Part shown: piece after piece, positions 1-11,687 of the stretch | How the letters are laid out: every line of letters begins with the position of its first letter | Position numbering within the stretch: position 1 is the first letter of the stretch | Source: Owenia fusiformis | Taxonomy: Eukaryota; Annelida; Polychaeta; Sabellida; Oweniidae | Reading direction: 5' to 3' | Assembly: GCA_903813345.2 (NCBI GenBank) | Contig: CAIIXF020000007.1 | Location: 24,601,564 to 24,665,563, forward strand | Length of the DNA stretch: 64,000 nt | The notes under the pieces: model-generated | What the model was told of the DNA's origin: nothing | Database searches by the model: none | Seen by the model: only the letters and a program-made list of their open reading frames with translations | Made by a program: the position numbers and the translations under genes

Positions 1-1313
1 TCCACGAAATGATTCATCAAAATACTTGTCTACTTAGAACAATCACACAGGTCGGTTGTATTCAATTGATTTTTGTTTGTAGTTAATACTTCCTCATGGA
101 TTCCAGTCTTAAGATAACAACATCATTTATAGTTTTCTAGAATAAGATACGATCTTCCTGGATTCTGTACTTAAGTTGAGTAGCATAACTCCCTCAGGTC
201 AGAGTAGCATAACTCCTTTGTAAACCAGCCTGGGAAAGAGTTTGTAACTCTCAGCTTTCTCTAACCAGTTATGTTATGCAATAAGGGGCTGCATCAAAAT
301 ATAAATGTCTGATGCGAGGGGGGGGGAGTTAACCCACATTTTAGTTTCCTATCCAACATTTTTCAACATTTCAATAATCCCAAACATGTAAATGAACCGC
401 TATCTACCTACCCCATTTAAATACTACAGTAGAACATAAAATAGCTCATTGTTATGTCTTATGATTTATACCAATTTATGATTTACACAAAAATATTTAA
501 AACAGTAAAAGTATTTAAAACAGAATCCAGGAAATCATAGTGAGAAGAGCAATGAATGTATCTCCAAAACAAAACATTTTACAAAGCCTTCACCAGAAAC
601 TTTTTGATTTCAACATTTGAGGTTTTTAGTTATTGGAGGGGGTGAAGTCAAAATGAATTTGGTTTCCTATCAGACATAGAAATTTTGAAGCTGCCTCTAA
701 AGTGAAAATGCATCAACAACAAATTGTGTCATGATTTGTATGAGCAGTTCAGATGCACACTGGAATTTCTATATTTGAAATTTTTATTCAGTCACTTTGT
801 TTTGGATCTTGTGTATGTAATCATACCTTTTCTGTCTTCATGATTGCATCTGTGTGGACTTAATTAAAGACAAAGAAGTTGCATAGTAAAAACTAAACTC
901 TCATGCATGGACATTACAATTGGAATTCTTTATTCCCCTTAAGTGAAGACTCTTTATAGACTTAGGTTATTGCTATGTTCTAAATAGAACAAAAATATAT
1001 ATATACAAGTTTGAAGTTTGATGCTTATAAGATTACGACCCTAAAAGTAGGTCCTCCTTTATAGGATTCTGAATAGGAAATTAATGCCAACTGCAGGGGT
1101 TTCGCTAGAATTTCTCACAACAGGCTAACAACAGGCAAAATTAGTGGAAATCATAAATGTAACATGGAAAAGCTGAAAAGTTTTGTGAAAACAACTGGTG
1201 AAAATCACCTGTTGCCTGATGCTAATCATTGAAACTCATAAAATTCTCTCACTACAATATCCTGATTATGCATATGTGTGGCTAAATTTTGATTGGTCTA
1301 TTCTGATTGGTTA
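1..1313. other. AT-rich non-coding stretch
   Basis: No exon, RNA gene or clear repeat was recognised here. The sequence is AT-rich with a short G run near 319 and no convincing splice-flanked open frame. It could be an intron of the gene whose exons appear at 3097 and 8749. Confidence 0.4.
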
Positions 1314-1988
1314 ATGGCCTAGTCACATAGCCCGGCCGATGTCCGGCATCGGTAGAGCTCGGTGGATTTTTTTGGTGCCACCGAGCTCTCCTCATCGGAA
1401 GCAGAGCTCGGTGACGTGAACGGACTCCGTCCGGACATCTTCAGGCGACCGACCGAACACCGGCCGGTGACCGTACAGAGTCTGTCTCAAAATGGTAGTT
1501 TTTTTCTGCCGAAGTGGCAGCAACTACCGGCCGGAGGTCGGCCGGACATCGGAAGGAATACGGCCGGTACCCGAGCAGGTAACAGGACACCGTGCGATCG
1601 CGGGCCGGGTTGTTAATGGGCTTTGAACAGTGACCGGCCGATGCTCTGTCCCACATCGGCCGGAGCTCGGTCGGAGCTCGGCCACTGTCCGTTAAAAAAC
1701 CTTGTCCTCTGGTTGTCTCAGATGCACGGGACACCGGCCAATACTCGGCCGTGCACTGGCCGACGTGTTTTCCGATGTGGTTACGATGGGGCTGCGATGA
1801 CATGATGAGGGAGCTCGGTGAGAGCCCGGTGAAATTTAACTCCGAAGTTAAAATTTCACCGAGCTACCACCGATGCGGTTTTAAGCAACAAACGCCACGG
1901 ATGTCCGGCCGGTGTTCGGCCGAGTTCGGTGAAAATTGCATCGCTGGCTCATCGTAACCTCATCGGCCGGGCTATGTGACTAGGCCAT
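1314..1988. mobile_element. GC-rich 675-bp inverted-repeat element
   Basis: The two ends are perfect inverted copies of 28 bp: 1314-1341 reads atggcctagtcacatagccc and onward, and 1961-1988 is its exact reverse complement. The interior is strikingly rich in CGGCCG, GAGCTCGG and ACCGGCC words and contains nested palindromes, for example around 1375-1385 and 1826-1862, in contrast to the AT-rich flanks. No transposase is encoded; the short open frames inside are by-products of the high GC content. A target-site duplication longer than 2 bp is not visible. It is best read as a non-autonomous foldback or MITE-type transposon. Confidence 0.8.
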
Positions 1989-3096
1989 AAGGCAATATCA
2001 AAGGAGTATCTGTCGTCCTAAGAGTTTATATGAAGCTATTAAGATCTTATAGAGAAGTAAAATAAAACTATTGGAGAGGTTTTTTCTTTGTATTAGAAAA
2101 GATTAGAATAAGAATAGTTCATATACCAGATGCTGTAAACATACATCAGTTTCTCTTATCTGCTTGGATTGGTTATTTAACAGTCTTCTAATCTCAATAT
2201 ATCTGTTTGTATAAGGAAATTACTTTGCAATATGTTGCTTTAATAATTACTTAAAATAATATAAATGATTGTGAACAAGAAATAAATTAACCAAGTTGTG
2301 CCTGTTTTCTCAGAAGTCTAGAGGCTTACCTCAATTTGTTAATGAATTGTGAGAAAGACGGAACATTGCTCTTTTAGAGGATTACATTGTTATCTTCAGG
2401 ATGCATGTAATATGCAGTTTAAGCCTCTGCTTATCTCATCTCAATACTTAGAGATAAACCAAGAGATGAGCCAATATTTCAATTGTTTAGCTCATATTAA
2501 CATCTTCTGCACAAGTCAACCTTTTTGTTTCATGCCTACCTAAGTATAAAGAAAAAGAGATAATGCAGAGACACCATACACTTTTAGAATTCATCCAAAT
2601 AAAAATTATTTTTCAGATTACTAAACACTGTGACAATATTTTCATATACTCTAAGGATTTTTAGGAAAATTCCAAACATTTATGATAATTGTACATTTTT
2701 ATTGAATGTCAGATTTGAGATATGTAGTACCAACATTTATATACTTTTTATTGAGTATTAAATGCTTTAGAGTTGATTTTGAAGGAAACTGCTTGCATTT
2801 TTTTGTTATATTGATATGAAATTCTTTCAATCAATTGTTCTTTAACCAATGATCATTTAAAGTCTTAACTCGTAATCTAACAGTAAGTGGATCATCTGTT
2901 GAATTGAATCAATAAAACCAGTTGTGATATTCTGATGTTTTCTGTTCTGCTTGTCTGTACCATTCGGATGATTGAATTTTCTAGACAGGGTAATTTTGAA
3001 AAACAATTGGCAACATTCTTGGGGAATCAGTCATACATTACTGATTACAAGGAAAGGTTGCAATGCCTGGTTGCAGCGTGGCCTTTTTCCAAGTAG
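1989..3096. other. AT-rich non-coding stretch
   Basis: I see no exon or repeat structure I can support. The last ~30 bp form a pyrimidine-containing tract leading to the AG at 3095-3096, used as the acceptor of the candidate exon that follows. Confidence 0.35.
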
Positions 3097-3266
3097 ATTC
3101 CAGGCTCCCATTGTGGGGTCCACAGCCTCTACTATCCATGGAATAGCACAAGCTTTAGAGATACTCTGATAATGCCACCCTCCGAAAACAGGCCTCCAGA
3201 ACTCACACCTCCTTCTAGAAGAAGGAACATTGTTGAAATGTCTGGAGCCCTGCGCTCGGGGGATGA
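3097..3266 (+). CDS. candidate internal exon, unknown Pro/Arg-containing protein
   Basis: A 170-bp open segment lies between an acceptor (gcctttttccaagtag|ATT) and a near-perfect donor (GA|gtaagt). It translates to 56 codons plus two bases, beginning IPGSHCGVHSLYYPWNSTSF, passing through PPSENRPPELTPPSRRRN and ending VEMSGALRSGDE. Base composition is more GC-rich than the flanks. It leaves two bases of a codon, and the candidate exon at 8749 supplies the missing base and continues the frame. I do not recognise the family. No upstream exon of this gene is visible in the window. Confidence 0.5.
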
Positions 3267-4730
3267 GTAAGTTATTCTGTTAGTGTGTGTTTCCCATCAA
3301 AATGAGATACGGGACAACGGACACTGTAGCACCATATGCCGTTGTTTTTGTAATTTATTCCAAATTCAGATTCCGTTGTCATTGACGATATCGAAGATGC
3401 TATATTATAGCGATTCACAACCCAATTTGATCGAAAATGGGATTTCATATGATACATCATCACAAGAGCTTAATACATGCACAGCATTAGCAACCCAATG
3501 AAAAAACCCATGAAATGAGAACCAAGTGATTAAAGAGTTGAATAGACGGCTATGTCCGCCATTTTTGACAACGGTATCTGACTTTTCCGTTGTCAGGCTA
3601 TTCCGGTATGATTATTGATGAATCTATGAATTCAGCATTTCTCATATACTGTAATAAAAAATTCTCATATACTGCAACTTACCAAAGATTTATAACCACT
3701 TTTTTTGTGTACCTGACTAATTCACAAATAAAAGTGTCGCATTTGGGCTATGAAAGTAGTTTTATAATTATATCTTAGAAGGAGAATTTTGATTGAAATT
3801 TTTTTTTTCGATTAAACATTTTCACAGAATTCTAATGAAACTCACCAGTGATGACTGAATGATGACCATAAAATGCTGAAAGTGTTTACAAATCTGGCAA
3901 AGTAATATCCGTTTTTCTTAGAAATCATTCTATGATGTTTCAATGACTGCTGTGGTTAATGAGCTAGTCAGTAATTCTTATCATTTTATAGTTGTCTTTA
4001 TGGAACATTTATTGTTTTCTGTGTCAGAGTGATCACACATTTCCTCTGCAAAGTGATAACAATCATACTCGCTTACCAGTTTGATTTTCAATTAATTGTG
4101 AAAACTTCATACTTGTTTGTTTTTGGATAGAAAAAGGTCTACTCATACCAGTTTGATTTTTAATCACACTTAAGTACCAGTAGACCTTTTTAGCTCACAT
4201 GGTGAGCTTTTGCATTCACTCACTTGTTCGTCTGTCTGTCTGTGCGTGCGTGCGTCCGTCCGTCAACAATAGTGGCACGTTTTAAAACCTCTGTCGATAG
4301 GATTCCTGTTTTAAGTTATTTCTGTTCAACATCAATACAGAAAACTCCCCTATGACTCCTGGTTCAAAAGCTCGCCTATTTTCAAAATGGCTGCCATTTT
4401 GTCTCGCAAAATTCACTTTTGACCCATTTCCTAGCTTAACAAATAATTTCAAGTGTCCTGCATTGTAAAAATTCATGTCAATGTGAAGAGTAGTTGTATG
4501 TAATAATTTTGTTACAAAAAATCAGCAAAAAATGATATCCAGTACCCACGGTACTATTTTATTTCCATTCGCAAAAACAAACAAATCGTCTGATTGGCGC
4601 ATGATAAATCGAGTATATTTTATCTAGGATCTCATCAGTACTATTCCATTCAGACTCCTTTTGAAAACTTCAAATGCCATTTGGTAACATAAACAATGTC
4701 AACATGAAGAAGGATGACATGAGACAAAAC
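3267..4730. other. probable intron with mollusc-type dispersed repeat
   Basis: Lies between the candidate exons at 3097 and 8749. At about 4125-4270 the sequence agacctttttagctcac is followed by gtgagctttt and then by a gtctgtctgt/gcgtgcgtgc/gtccgtccgtc tract and caaca. This arrangement resembles a repeat family widespread in bivalve genomes (recalled, not searched). The remainder shows nothing recognisable. Confidence 0.45.
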
Positions 4731-4734
4731 CAAC

Positions 4735-5195
4735 ATAAATGCTGACATGAACAGTGCTGAAATTATCAATGCTGACATGAACAAACATGACGTGGGTAAT
4801 GATGACATGAACAGTGCTGAAATGATCTAGCTGACACAAACAAACATGACATTGGTAACAATGACATGAACAGTGCTGAAATGACCAATGCTGACATGAA
4901 CAAACATGACATTGGTAACGATGACATGAACAGTGCTGAAGTGATCCATGCTGACATGAACAAACATGACATGGGTAATGATGACATGGACAGTGCTGAA
5001 ATGATCCATGCTGACATGAACAAACATGACATGGGTAATGATGACATGAACAGTGCTGAAGTGATCCATGCTGACATGAACAAACATGACATTGGTAACA
5101 ATGACATGAACAGTGCTGAAATGACCAATGCTGACATGAACAAACATGACATGTGTAATGATGACATGAACACTGCTGACATACAAAATGCATAA
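4735..5195. repeat. 60-bp minisatellite, about 7.5 copies
   Basis: Consecutive 60-bp units run from about 4741 to 5190, each built on gctgacatgaacaaacatga followed by ggtaa and atgacatgaacagtgctgaa. Copies differ at a few positions; one near 4830 has lost a base, and degenerate copies trail to about 5300. Because 60 is divisible by three, all copies keep the same frame and produce long spurious open frames on both strands (20-residue repeats such as ADMNKHD or CSCQHWSFQHC). I see no start context, splice sites or non-repetitive coding flank, so I treat it as a non-coding tandem repeat. Confidence 0.9.
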
Positions 5196-5199
5196 ATGG

Positions 5200-7498
5200 A
5201 CAATACCAACATGAAAACTGACATGAAAAATCCTGAAATAGATATTATCAAGGTGAATAGTCCTGACATGATCAAGGCTGACAGAGAAAATGCTGAAATG
5301 AACCAATGATGAATTACAGTTGACTTTCCAGATGAATGGAATAGAAATATAAAAACTTTGGTCTGATATATTTGAAGTATCCTGGTCCCCTGCAAATATC
5401 TTGGCTTTTGTCCCACGTCATGTTAGATCAAATACTATTAGGTAAATAAGTGCAAGTTTCATACTGTCAGATTGTGATAACCTACATGCTATATGATATA
5501 TCATGTTAGACAGGTGAAAAATTGGAAGGATAAGTGCTACTGAAAAGGTAGAAGAGAAAAATAAGGATAATGGCTGATTGAAATTAAGTTTGGAATGATC
5601 ATTCATAATGTATTGAGCTCACTAGATGATCATTCCGGTGTAACACGTGTTCTTTGATTGAATGTCTTGAACTGGAGAAATAGTTAATTTGAAGATATTA
5701 TGAACGGTCTATTGTTCAGTTCATATAGAACTAAAATACCCGTACCTGACAAGTGAAATCGGTCCCATTAATTGAGTTTTTAAAAAGTTATGACAATTTT
5801 TTTTAGATTTTTCATGGTTTTTGCGAATGTAAACAAAGGTTGCCTGGTCGCTAAGGCTTTAGGACCACTCTATCCCCAAGCATACAATTTGTACCTATAG
5901 AAAGTAGAATCAATTCTCTAGAGACTGGGCACTGTTGGATCGCAAGCAGAATTAACTGTGGAATACCATCTCCATTTCTGAGGGGTAAGGTCACCATTTT
6001 TACTGAAATTATCAGTTATATTCCGGAGTAATGTAAACACATAGTGCAGTGTCACTGCTGTGATCATATGTAAGGGGTGTTAAGCCTCAGTCACATTTGC
6101 TCTATGGCAAAATGTGCTCTGTAGCAAAAATATTTGGACATGAACTTTTCCCAAGCTGGAAAATTAACACAGGTGTGGAAATGTTAAAAACATTAAGTCT
6201 TATACACAGATAAATCAGTTAGTCAGAATAAAGTCCATCAGGAAATGCAAACCAATGAACAGTTAATGTATGTTGTGGCAGTTTTCCATGTAATTTGATG
6301 AATTTAATACAACAAAGGCTTAAATTGCTGTAGAATTCCTTGGGGATATCTTATATATTCTGGAATTATTTTATAGCTTCTATATTCTACAAGGAAGCTA
6401 AATAAAATTGTCACCCTTGTCATTCTTCATTTTTCTTTGGGCCTTCACTTCAATGCTAGAAACTTGCAATAGTCACTTAATTTCATGATTTATCAAAAAG
6501 TGATGGTTGAATCTGTCTAAAACTATTGGATGACCCTGACAATGTACCTGTTGGATTAATCATTGCATTGCATCAATAACACATCTCACTGATTTTGGAC
6601 GATTTACATATACCTGTATATAATTCATGAATGATTCCTAAATACCTGTGTTCTGTTCACGATGAATATTTTATGAGGAGTATTGTTTTGATTCCAGAAT
6701 TAGAAACCAGATATATATACACATCCAAGTTCAGAATAAACATTTTATCAGAATTATTTATATGGATGTTGTTATTTGCGTAAACTAAAATACTTTACAA
6801 TATTTCATAGATTGTTAATGGCTTGTGGTCTCTTATTATATGGTATAAATACTGATGCAGTCAAGCAGCTCTTTTTGCTTGAACAGTTTTGCAGTTTCTC
6901 TGTGTAAAAATGTTTTAGCATTTAATAAGTTTTGATTGATGATTGATGTTTATATACAATATAGAAGGCATTTTCTCTTCTCCCTGTTTGTTTAATAGGA
7001 ATTTTTTTGAATATTAAGATTATTGTCTAAAAATGAATAAGTGAGATTTTTCAGTGGTTATGAATGAATTAAGCATTAAACTGAGGTCATAGACACTGAT
7101 GGATCCCATTGGACAACAATTTCAATTGTTCTCAATTGTTTTTGATTAATTTTTGCAATTCAAATACTTAAACTTAGAGTTTGCTTTTCTTGCTGGGTTT
7201 CTCTAGGTTTTTAGTCTCTTCCCTTTGGGGCTTGTGCTTAGATATTTAGAATGTTTGAAATATGAAGAATGGACAAAAATGTCCCTGTTGTGTTGAGTTA
7301 TGCGTGACTTACAGTAGTAATGACATCAAAAACAGTTCATTGTTGTCTTATAATAAACTGCAAATAAGCATTCTGATGATTGGTTGAAAGTAATTAGCCA
7401 TTGATGAGTGTGCTTTTTGATAAAATTGTCATCATAAGAACAGTGTGTCTGACATGTCTGACAGGAACTAGATTGTGCACTTATAATGTTTAACAATT
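5200..7498. other. AT-rich non-coding stretch with one dispersed repeat copy
   Basis: About 5750-6045 resembles sequences near 41200-41340 and 42130-42190: shared words include gaatgtaaacaaa, ctatagaaagta and aaggtcaccattttt, so it is a diverged copy of a dispersed repeat. Nothing else in the stretch is recognisable as a gene. Confidence 0.45.
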
Positions 7499-8409
7499 AC
7501 CGTAGTCGCTCTATTAAGGGCCCACCCCTAATAAGCACCCACGCCACTTCACAGAGTTCAAGAAATATCGAGGAATGACCAAGTATTAATGAATATATCA
7601 GAAAAAATCAAATTTCCAAAGAAATATAGTGGGCGATAATAGAGTACTTACACTAAAATGCAGAAAACATGACGCATTTTGTAAATCGATGCATCCTCCT
7701 GATGAATATCTACCAGTGGATGCTTCCCACATCATACTAAGCTAATATTATCTCAAAATAGTCCATAATGAATGAAGGAAATGATCACATTTCAGAGTTT
7801 TGTTTCAACATTTTACTAACTCAGCGATCTTCAAGGTCATGTCAAGGTCGTGAACTTTCTTGTTTTTTTAAGATTTCTCGACTTTTACATGACTTTTACA
7901 CAAAAAATGATGATCTGTCATCAAATTAAAAAAATCTAACAGTGTACAGTGGAAATATTGAAGATAATCATAGAAAAATATTCCTTCACTTTGAGGGCTC
8001 TTCTGGGGAGTTTTTCAATTACTGTCAATATAGTTAGATTCTTGCTTTATTTTAGCAATCTTTACCGTATTCTAACGATACATATCATTATTGTAAAAAT
8101 ATGCTGTTACTTTCGTTGTAAATAAGGCATATTTGGAAAGAAAAATTCCCATACATGAAATTCCCCGGGGATTTTTGACTTCTCTCATATATCATCCTCC
8201 TAAGCAGGTGTCAAGAATCCGTACCTCCTTCTTCCCCCCTGCTATAACCAAGTTGGAAGCGCCTGATTCAACTGAATCACTTGATCTAATTATGCATTGA
8301 AGCCCTGTGATCGGAGGATGCTCATATATGGGCGCTCTTTGTAATGGGTTACAAGGGGAATTTCAATTTCAAAAGCGCCCTGAGCACTTATTACGGCGAA
8401 TACAGTAGC
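7499..8409. mobile_element. degenerate TIR element with a nested hairpin repeat
   Basis: The left end reads taccgtagtcgctctattaa and the right end is the degenerate inverse ending cggcgaatacagta. Both ends are followed inward by a 'gcgccc/taataagcac' type motif. At 8188-8323 sits a second short palindromic unit (atatcatcctcc ... ggaggatgctcatat) whose sister is at 62267-62312. No coding capacity is seen. Interpreted as an old MITE; superfamily not assigned. Confidence 0.5.
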
Positions 8410-8748
8410 TAAGTTGAACTGAGAATCTGATTATCTAGCCATCCTTTCACAGTTGATTTGTTAGACATGAAGTATCAGATATTTTCTAATGGAATTTAGG
8501 TCCCCTGAGTGGTTTTTCATTTGTGTGTTTTAATTGAGGATATTCATTGTATTATTCAATGAATAGCTTACTATTAAATAAACTTTGATTGAATCTCTCA
8601 GAGGGAATTCGTTTGTCATTATTTTCACTAATGAAATATTGCTGTCTAGGATTTCTGGTTTTTGCTTCTTTTGCTTTTTTTGCTTTACACATAACAATAT
8701 TTCCATTTATGATGACGTCTCATTTATGAACCATTTTTTCTTTTGAAG

Positions 8749-8827
8749 AAGTGCAATAGAACTGCTGAATGGGATGATTAGCGGAACTGATTCCTCATTA
8801 ATAGTTGCTTTGAAACAGGCATTTTGA
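8749..8827 (+). CDS. candidate last coding exon of the gene at 3097
   Basis: A pyrimidine tract (ccattttttcttttgaag) ends in an AG acceptor. The exon contributes one base that completes the split GA codon of the 3097-3266 exon, then reads SAIELLNGMISGTDSSLIVA followed by LKQAF and a TGA at 8825-8827. The composition is codon-like and the phase fits, but the family is not recognised and the two exons are 5.5 kb apart. A possible AATAAA poly-A signal lies at 9042-9047. Confidence 0.4.
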
Positions 8828-9998
8828 ACGGTGTCAAATGTTTAAATATTCATATTTTCACATAATAGCATAGAAATGTGAAGGTATAACACAACTAAAA
8901 CTAAAAGTCTAAAAAATCCATTCAGAGTTAGAGAACTGTCTTTCAATTTTTCAACAGGATACAAAAAGTCGCCAGTTTTGCTATAACACTTTGAAATAGT
9001 TAAAACTCCATTCCATTAATGAAGTAATCTCTGATCAAAAAATAAAAATCATTATATCAGACTCAATTCCTCCTATCAATTCCTAGTTTTTTTCAAAATA
9101 AATATCAAGAATTCTGGCAAGGATTTTATTACCATATAAAACGAAATCAACACCTGATATTTATTGAGTGTACTTGTATACCTGTACATATTAATGAGGA
9201 AATCATGTTAAACATTCACAAATATGTCTCAAGAGATTCTGTTTTCCATTTAGTCTATTTTACCATTACCATCATGAATGATTTACTATCTGAGAGACAA
9301 AAATGTTTGCATGTGAAATGTGAAAATAATGATCAATCTTTCCTTTTGTCATATGGTTGACAGGTGCTGTACAAGTTTGATTATAAGTCGCAACAAATGC
9401 GTCTGAAGGTTAGAACATTAGTTGATAGCTCAACATAGATGGTCATGGTCATGGGCATAGCCAGGGGGATGCAATAGGGGCGATCGCACATCCCACCCCC
9501 ACAATAAAAGAAAAAAAAACAATTTAGTTTGTTATGCTTAAAATGCACAATATACAATGTAATTTTTATTTTTTCCCAGTATTGAACCCTAAAAGGCTCG
9601 CTTTGCTCGCCATGATACAAACCCACGCACCCGCTGGCTATGGCCCTGCAGGTCATGACAAGTTACAACATGGATGACAATTTAATTTATAGATGGCATG
9701 TCCGCGCATATTGGACACATCACAATATAGATGGCACTTCATAAACATGGATGCATGACAGGATGATATAATATAAATATAGATCAGCAACTTATTTTAC
9801 CTTTTTTATCATCTTGCAAAATGATAGATTTTGTCATTATTAAACAAACAAACATAAGGATTGGAATCTGAAAGTGAAACATTATATATTACTAATTCGA
9901 ACATGACTGTATTCACGCCTTCTATAAACTGTAAACAAAGTCAACGTTTCACCCGGGATATATTCGCGATCAATACCCCTGGTAGTATGTGTAATGTG
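8828..9998. other. non-coding stretch with a G/C-rich MITE fragment
   Basis: About 9451-9650 has inverted ends (gggcatagccaggggg ... cccgctggctatggccc) typical of the 'gccataGCCAggggg' MITE group also found at 14850 and 16390. The rest is AT-rich with nothing recognised. Confidence 0.5.
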
Positions 9999-10006
9999 TG
10001 ACGTCA
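9999..10006. promoter_or_regulatory. CRE octamer TGACGTCA
   Basis: A perfect palindromic cAMP-response element lies 19 bp upstream of the candidate start codon at 10025, in a locally CpG-containing stretch. Further perfect octamers occur at 15370-15377 and 16207-16214, and a TGACGTCA also starts at 13528. Function is inferred from the motif only. Confidence 0.4.
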
Positions 10007-10024
10007 TAACGGTGGGTTGTAGTA

Positions 10025-10058
10025 ATGGCGGACCATGATGAATATTCGAAACATTTTG
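10025..10058 (+). CDS. candidate first coding exon (MADHDEYSKHF...)
   Basis: An ATG with good start context (gtaATGG) opens a frame MADHDEYSKHF and reaches a consensus donor TTTTG|GTGAGT at 10058/10059, leaving one base. A CRE and CpG-containing sequence precede it, which suits a promoter and first exon. An exon that starts with two bases, as required, is available at 15539. The protein family is not recognised and the exon is only 34 bp, so this is a suggestion rather than a firm call. Confidence 0.4.
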
Positions 10059-11670
10059 GTGAGTTTTCATGTTCGAATCGTAATATAGACCTCAGAGCAG
10101 GGGTGATCGGTCTATATTTCTTAATTCTTACATGATACGTGACATCACAATACAAGATTATGTGTCTATAATAATCATAATCAATAGGTATTGTATGATC
10201 GCTATTTTTCATGAATGCAAATATGGCAAATATATCATAACAAAGACCTTAATTCTATGATCTATGGCAAGTATCTGACCTCAGATATTATTCTGGCTAT
10301 TACCAAAGACCTCAATTGCAATTTTGATCTTTTAATTAACAATGGACAGAATGAAATTTTCTCTCATATATTGCGCTATAAATCATAGAATCTCAGTAGA
10401 TAAACACAAATTCCACTGAATGAACTAACAATGCTTCCTTAATGAAAACGTCATAGATTAGATATGGTGGGAGGATTTGTGTAATGTCTACCTGCCAATT
10501 TCCCATATAATACTGTTATACAAGGATATGTTAAAAAGAGGATATTGATATTAAACAAATACCAGTCAGAGTTAAATAAATCCATCTAAGTGATTAAACA
10601 CTTCATTAAGAACCTTATTCATGATGATTTTAAGCCTAAATGCTATTCTTTTACAAAATCAATTTCTAGTGATTGGAAATGTGTGTCTCTGAGTAATTAA
10701 GCTCAAAGCTAATGGAATCACACTTTTACACTGAGTCAATATTATTTTATTATTTTCTAGTCATCCTTTATTAATTGATCAAGGCATATGAGATACACTT
10801 AATAAGTGATTTAGTTGGAATATGACATGATTGAGTTATTTATTTAATTCTTATTGAGAGGGTTTCTATACAAGGATATCTAACGACAGTTTATCTTACA
10901 ACATATTACAACTAAATCACTTATTATGTTAGTTGTAATTAAGAATTGTATTGAGGGGTAGTTCCATTTTTTAAATAGAATTATATACAGTTAGTTATTT
11001 TCTCCTATGTCACATTTTTTTCAAAATAGTATAATGGCAAATTGAAAAGTTTGTAAAAATTAATATATTATATGATAGAAGTTTTTTATGTCAAAGTAAG
11101 ACCTTTCAAAAATTCAAAATGCTAAATCCTGGATGCTTAATATGTTCGTTTGTGAGAAACCACAAAGGTCAACATTTGAAACAAAACTGCATCTCCTTGC
11201 TAGCACCTTCTTAAACCAAAAGATGAAATCAAAAGTATCTTCAAACATTTGTTTCTATGTATCTGTTATATGGCGATTACTAGAGTGCTGCTAACTCGAT
11301 AAAAGGTTGGCGCTGGCTAGAATTGTCTATGGTTCTAGCCAGGATAAAGATACCAGTTCTTCAACTCGACAATGGGAAGAACTGCTCTACCTTAGTGACT
11401 AATATGTCATGATATGACATTTAAAGAGTCAATAAAAGATATATATATATAAACAAAGGTTTAATAAGAACCCACGACACCAGACTGGAATAAAAACAAC
11501 AGGCAATATTATCAGTAATATTATTCTCTATGTTGAAAGTTATAAAATTCTTTAAAACGTTAGTCAAACAATATATATGGGTAAACACAGAAAAACAAAA
11601 CAAATGAAGCCCCTGTTCACAATGATATTCCAAAATATAAACTTACATTTTTTTTTACATACTTGTACAT
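10059..11670. other. AT-rich non-coding stretch
   Basis: Nothing supportable beyond simple AT-rich sequence; an (AT) tract lies near 11437-11450. It separates the candidate first exon at 10025 from the GPCR. Confidence 0.4.
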
Positions 11671-11687
11671 GTGTTTATTTATTGTGT

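Noticed and set aside
1362-1957. Several open frames at 1362-1957
   Set aside because: They lie in the GC-rich inverted-repeat element and reflect its composition.
4699-5416. Long minus-strand frames (Cys/His-rich and Met/Ser-rich repeats)
   Set aside because: Produced by the 60-bp minisatellite, whose unit length keeps all frames open; no start, splice or non-repeat coding context.
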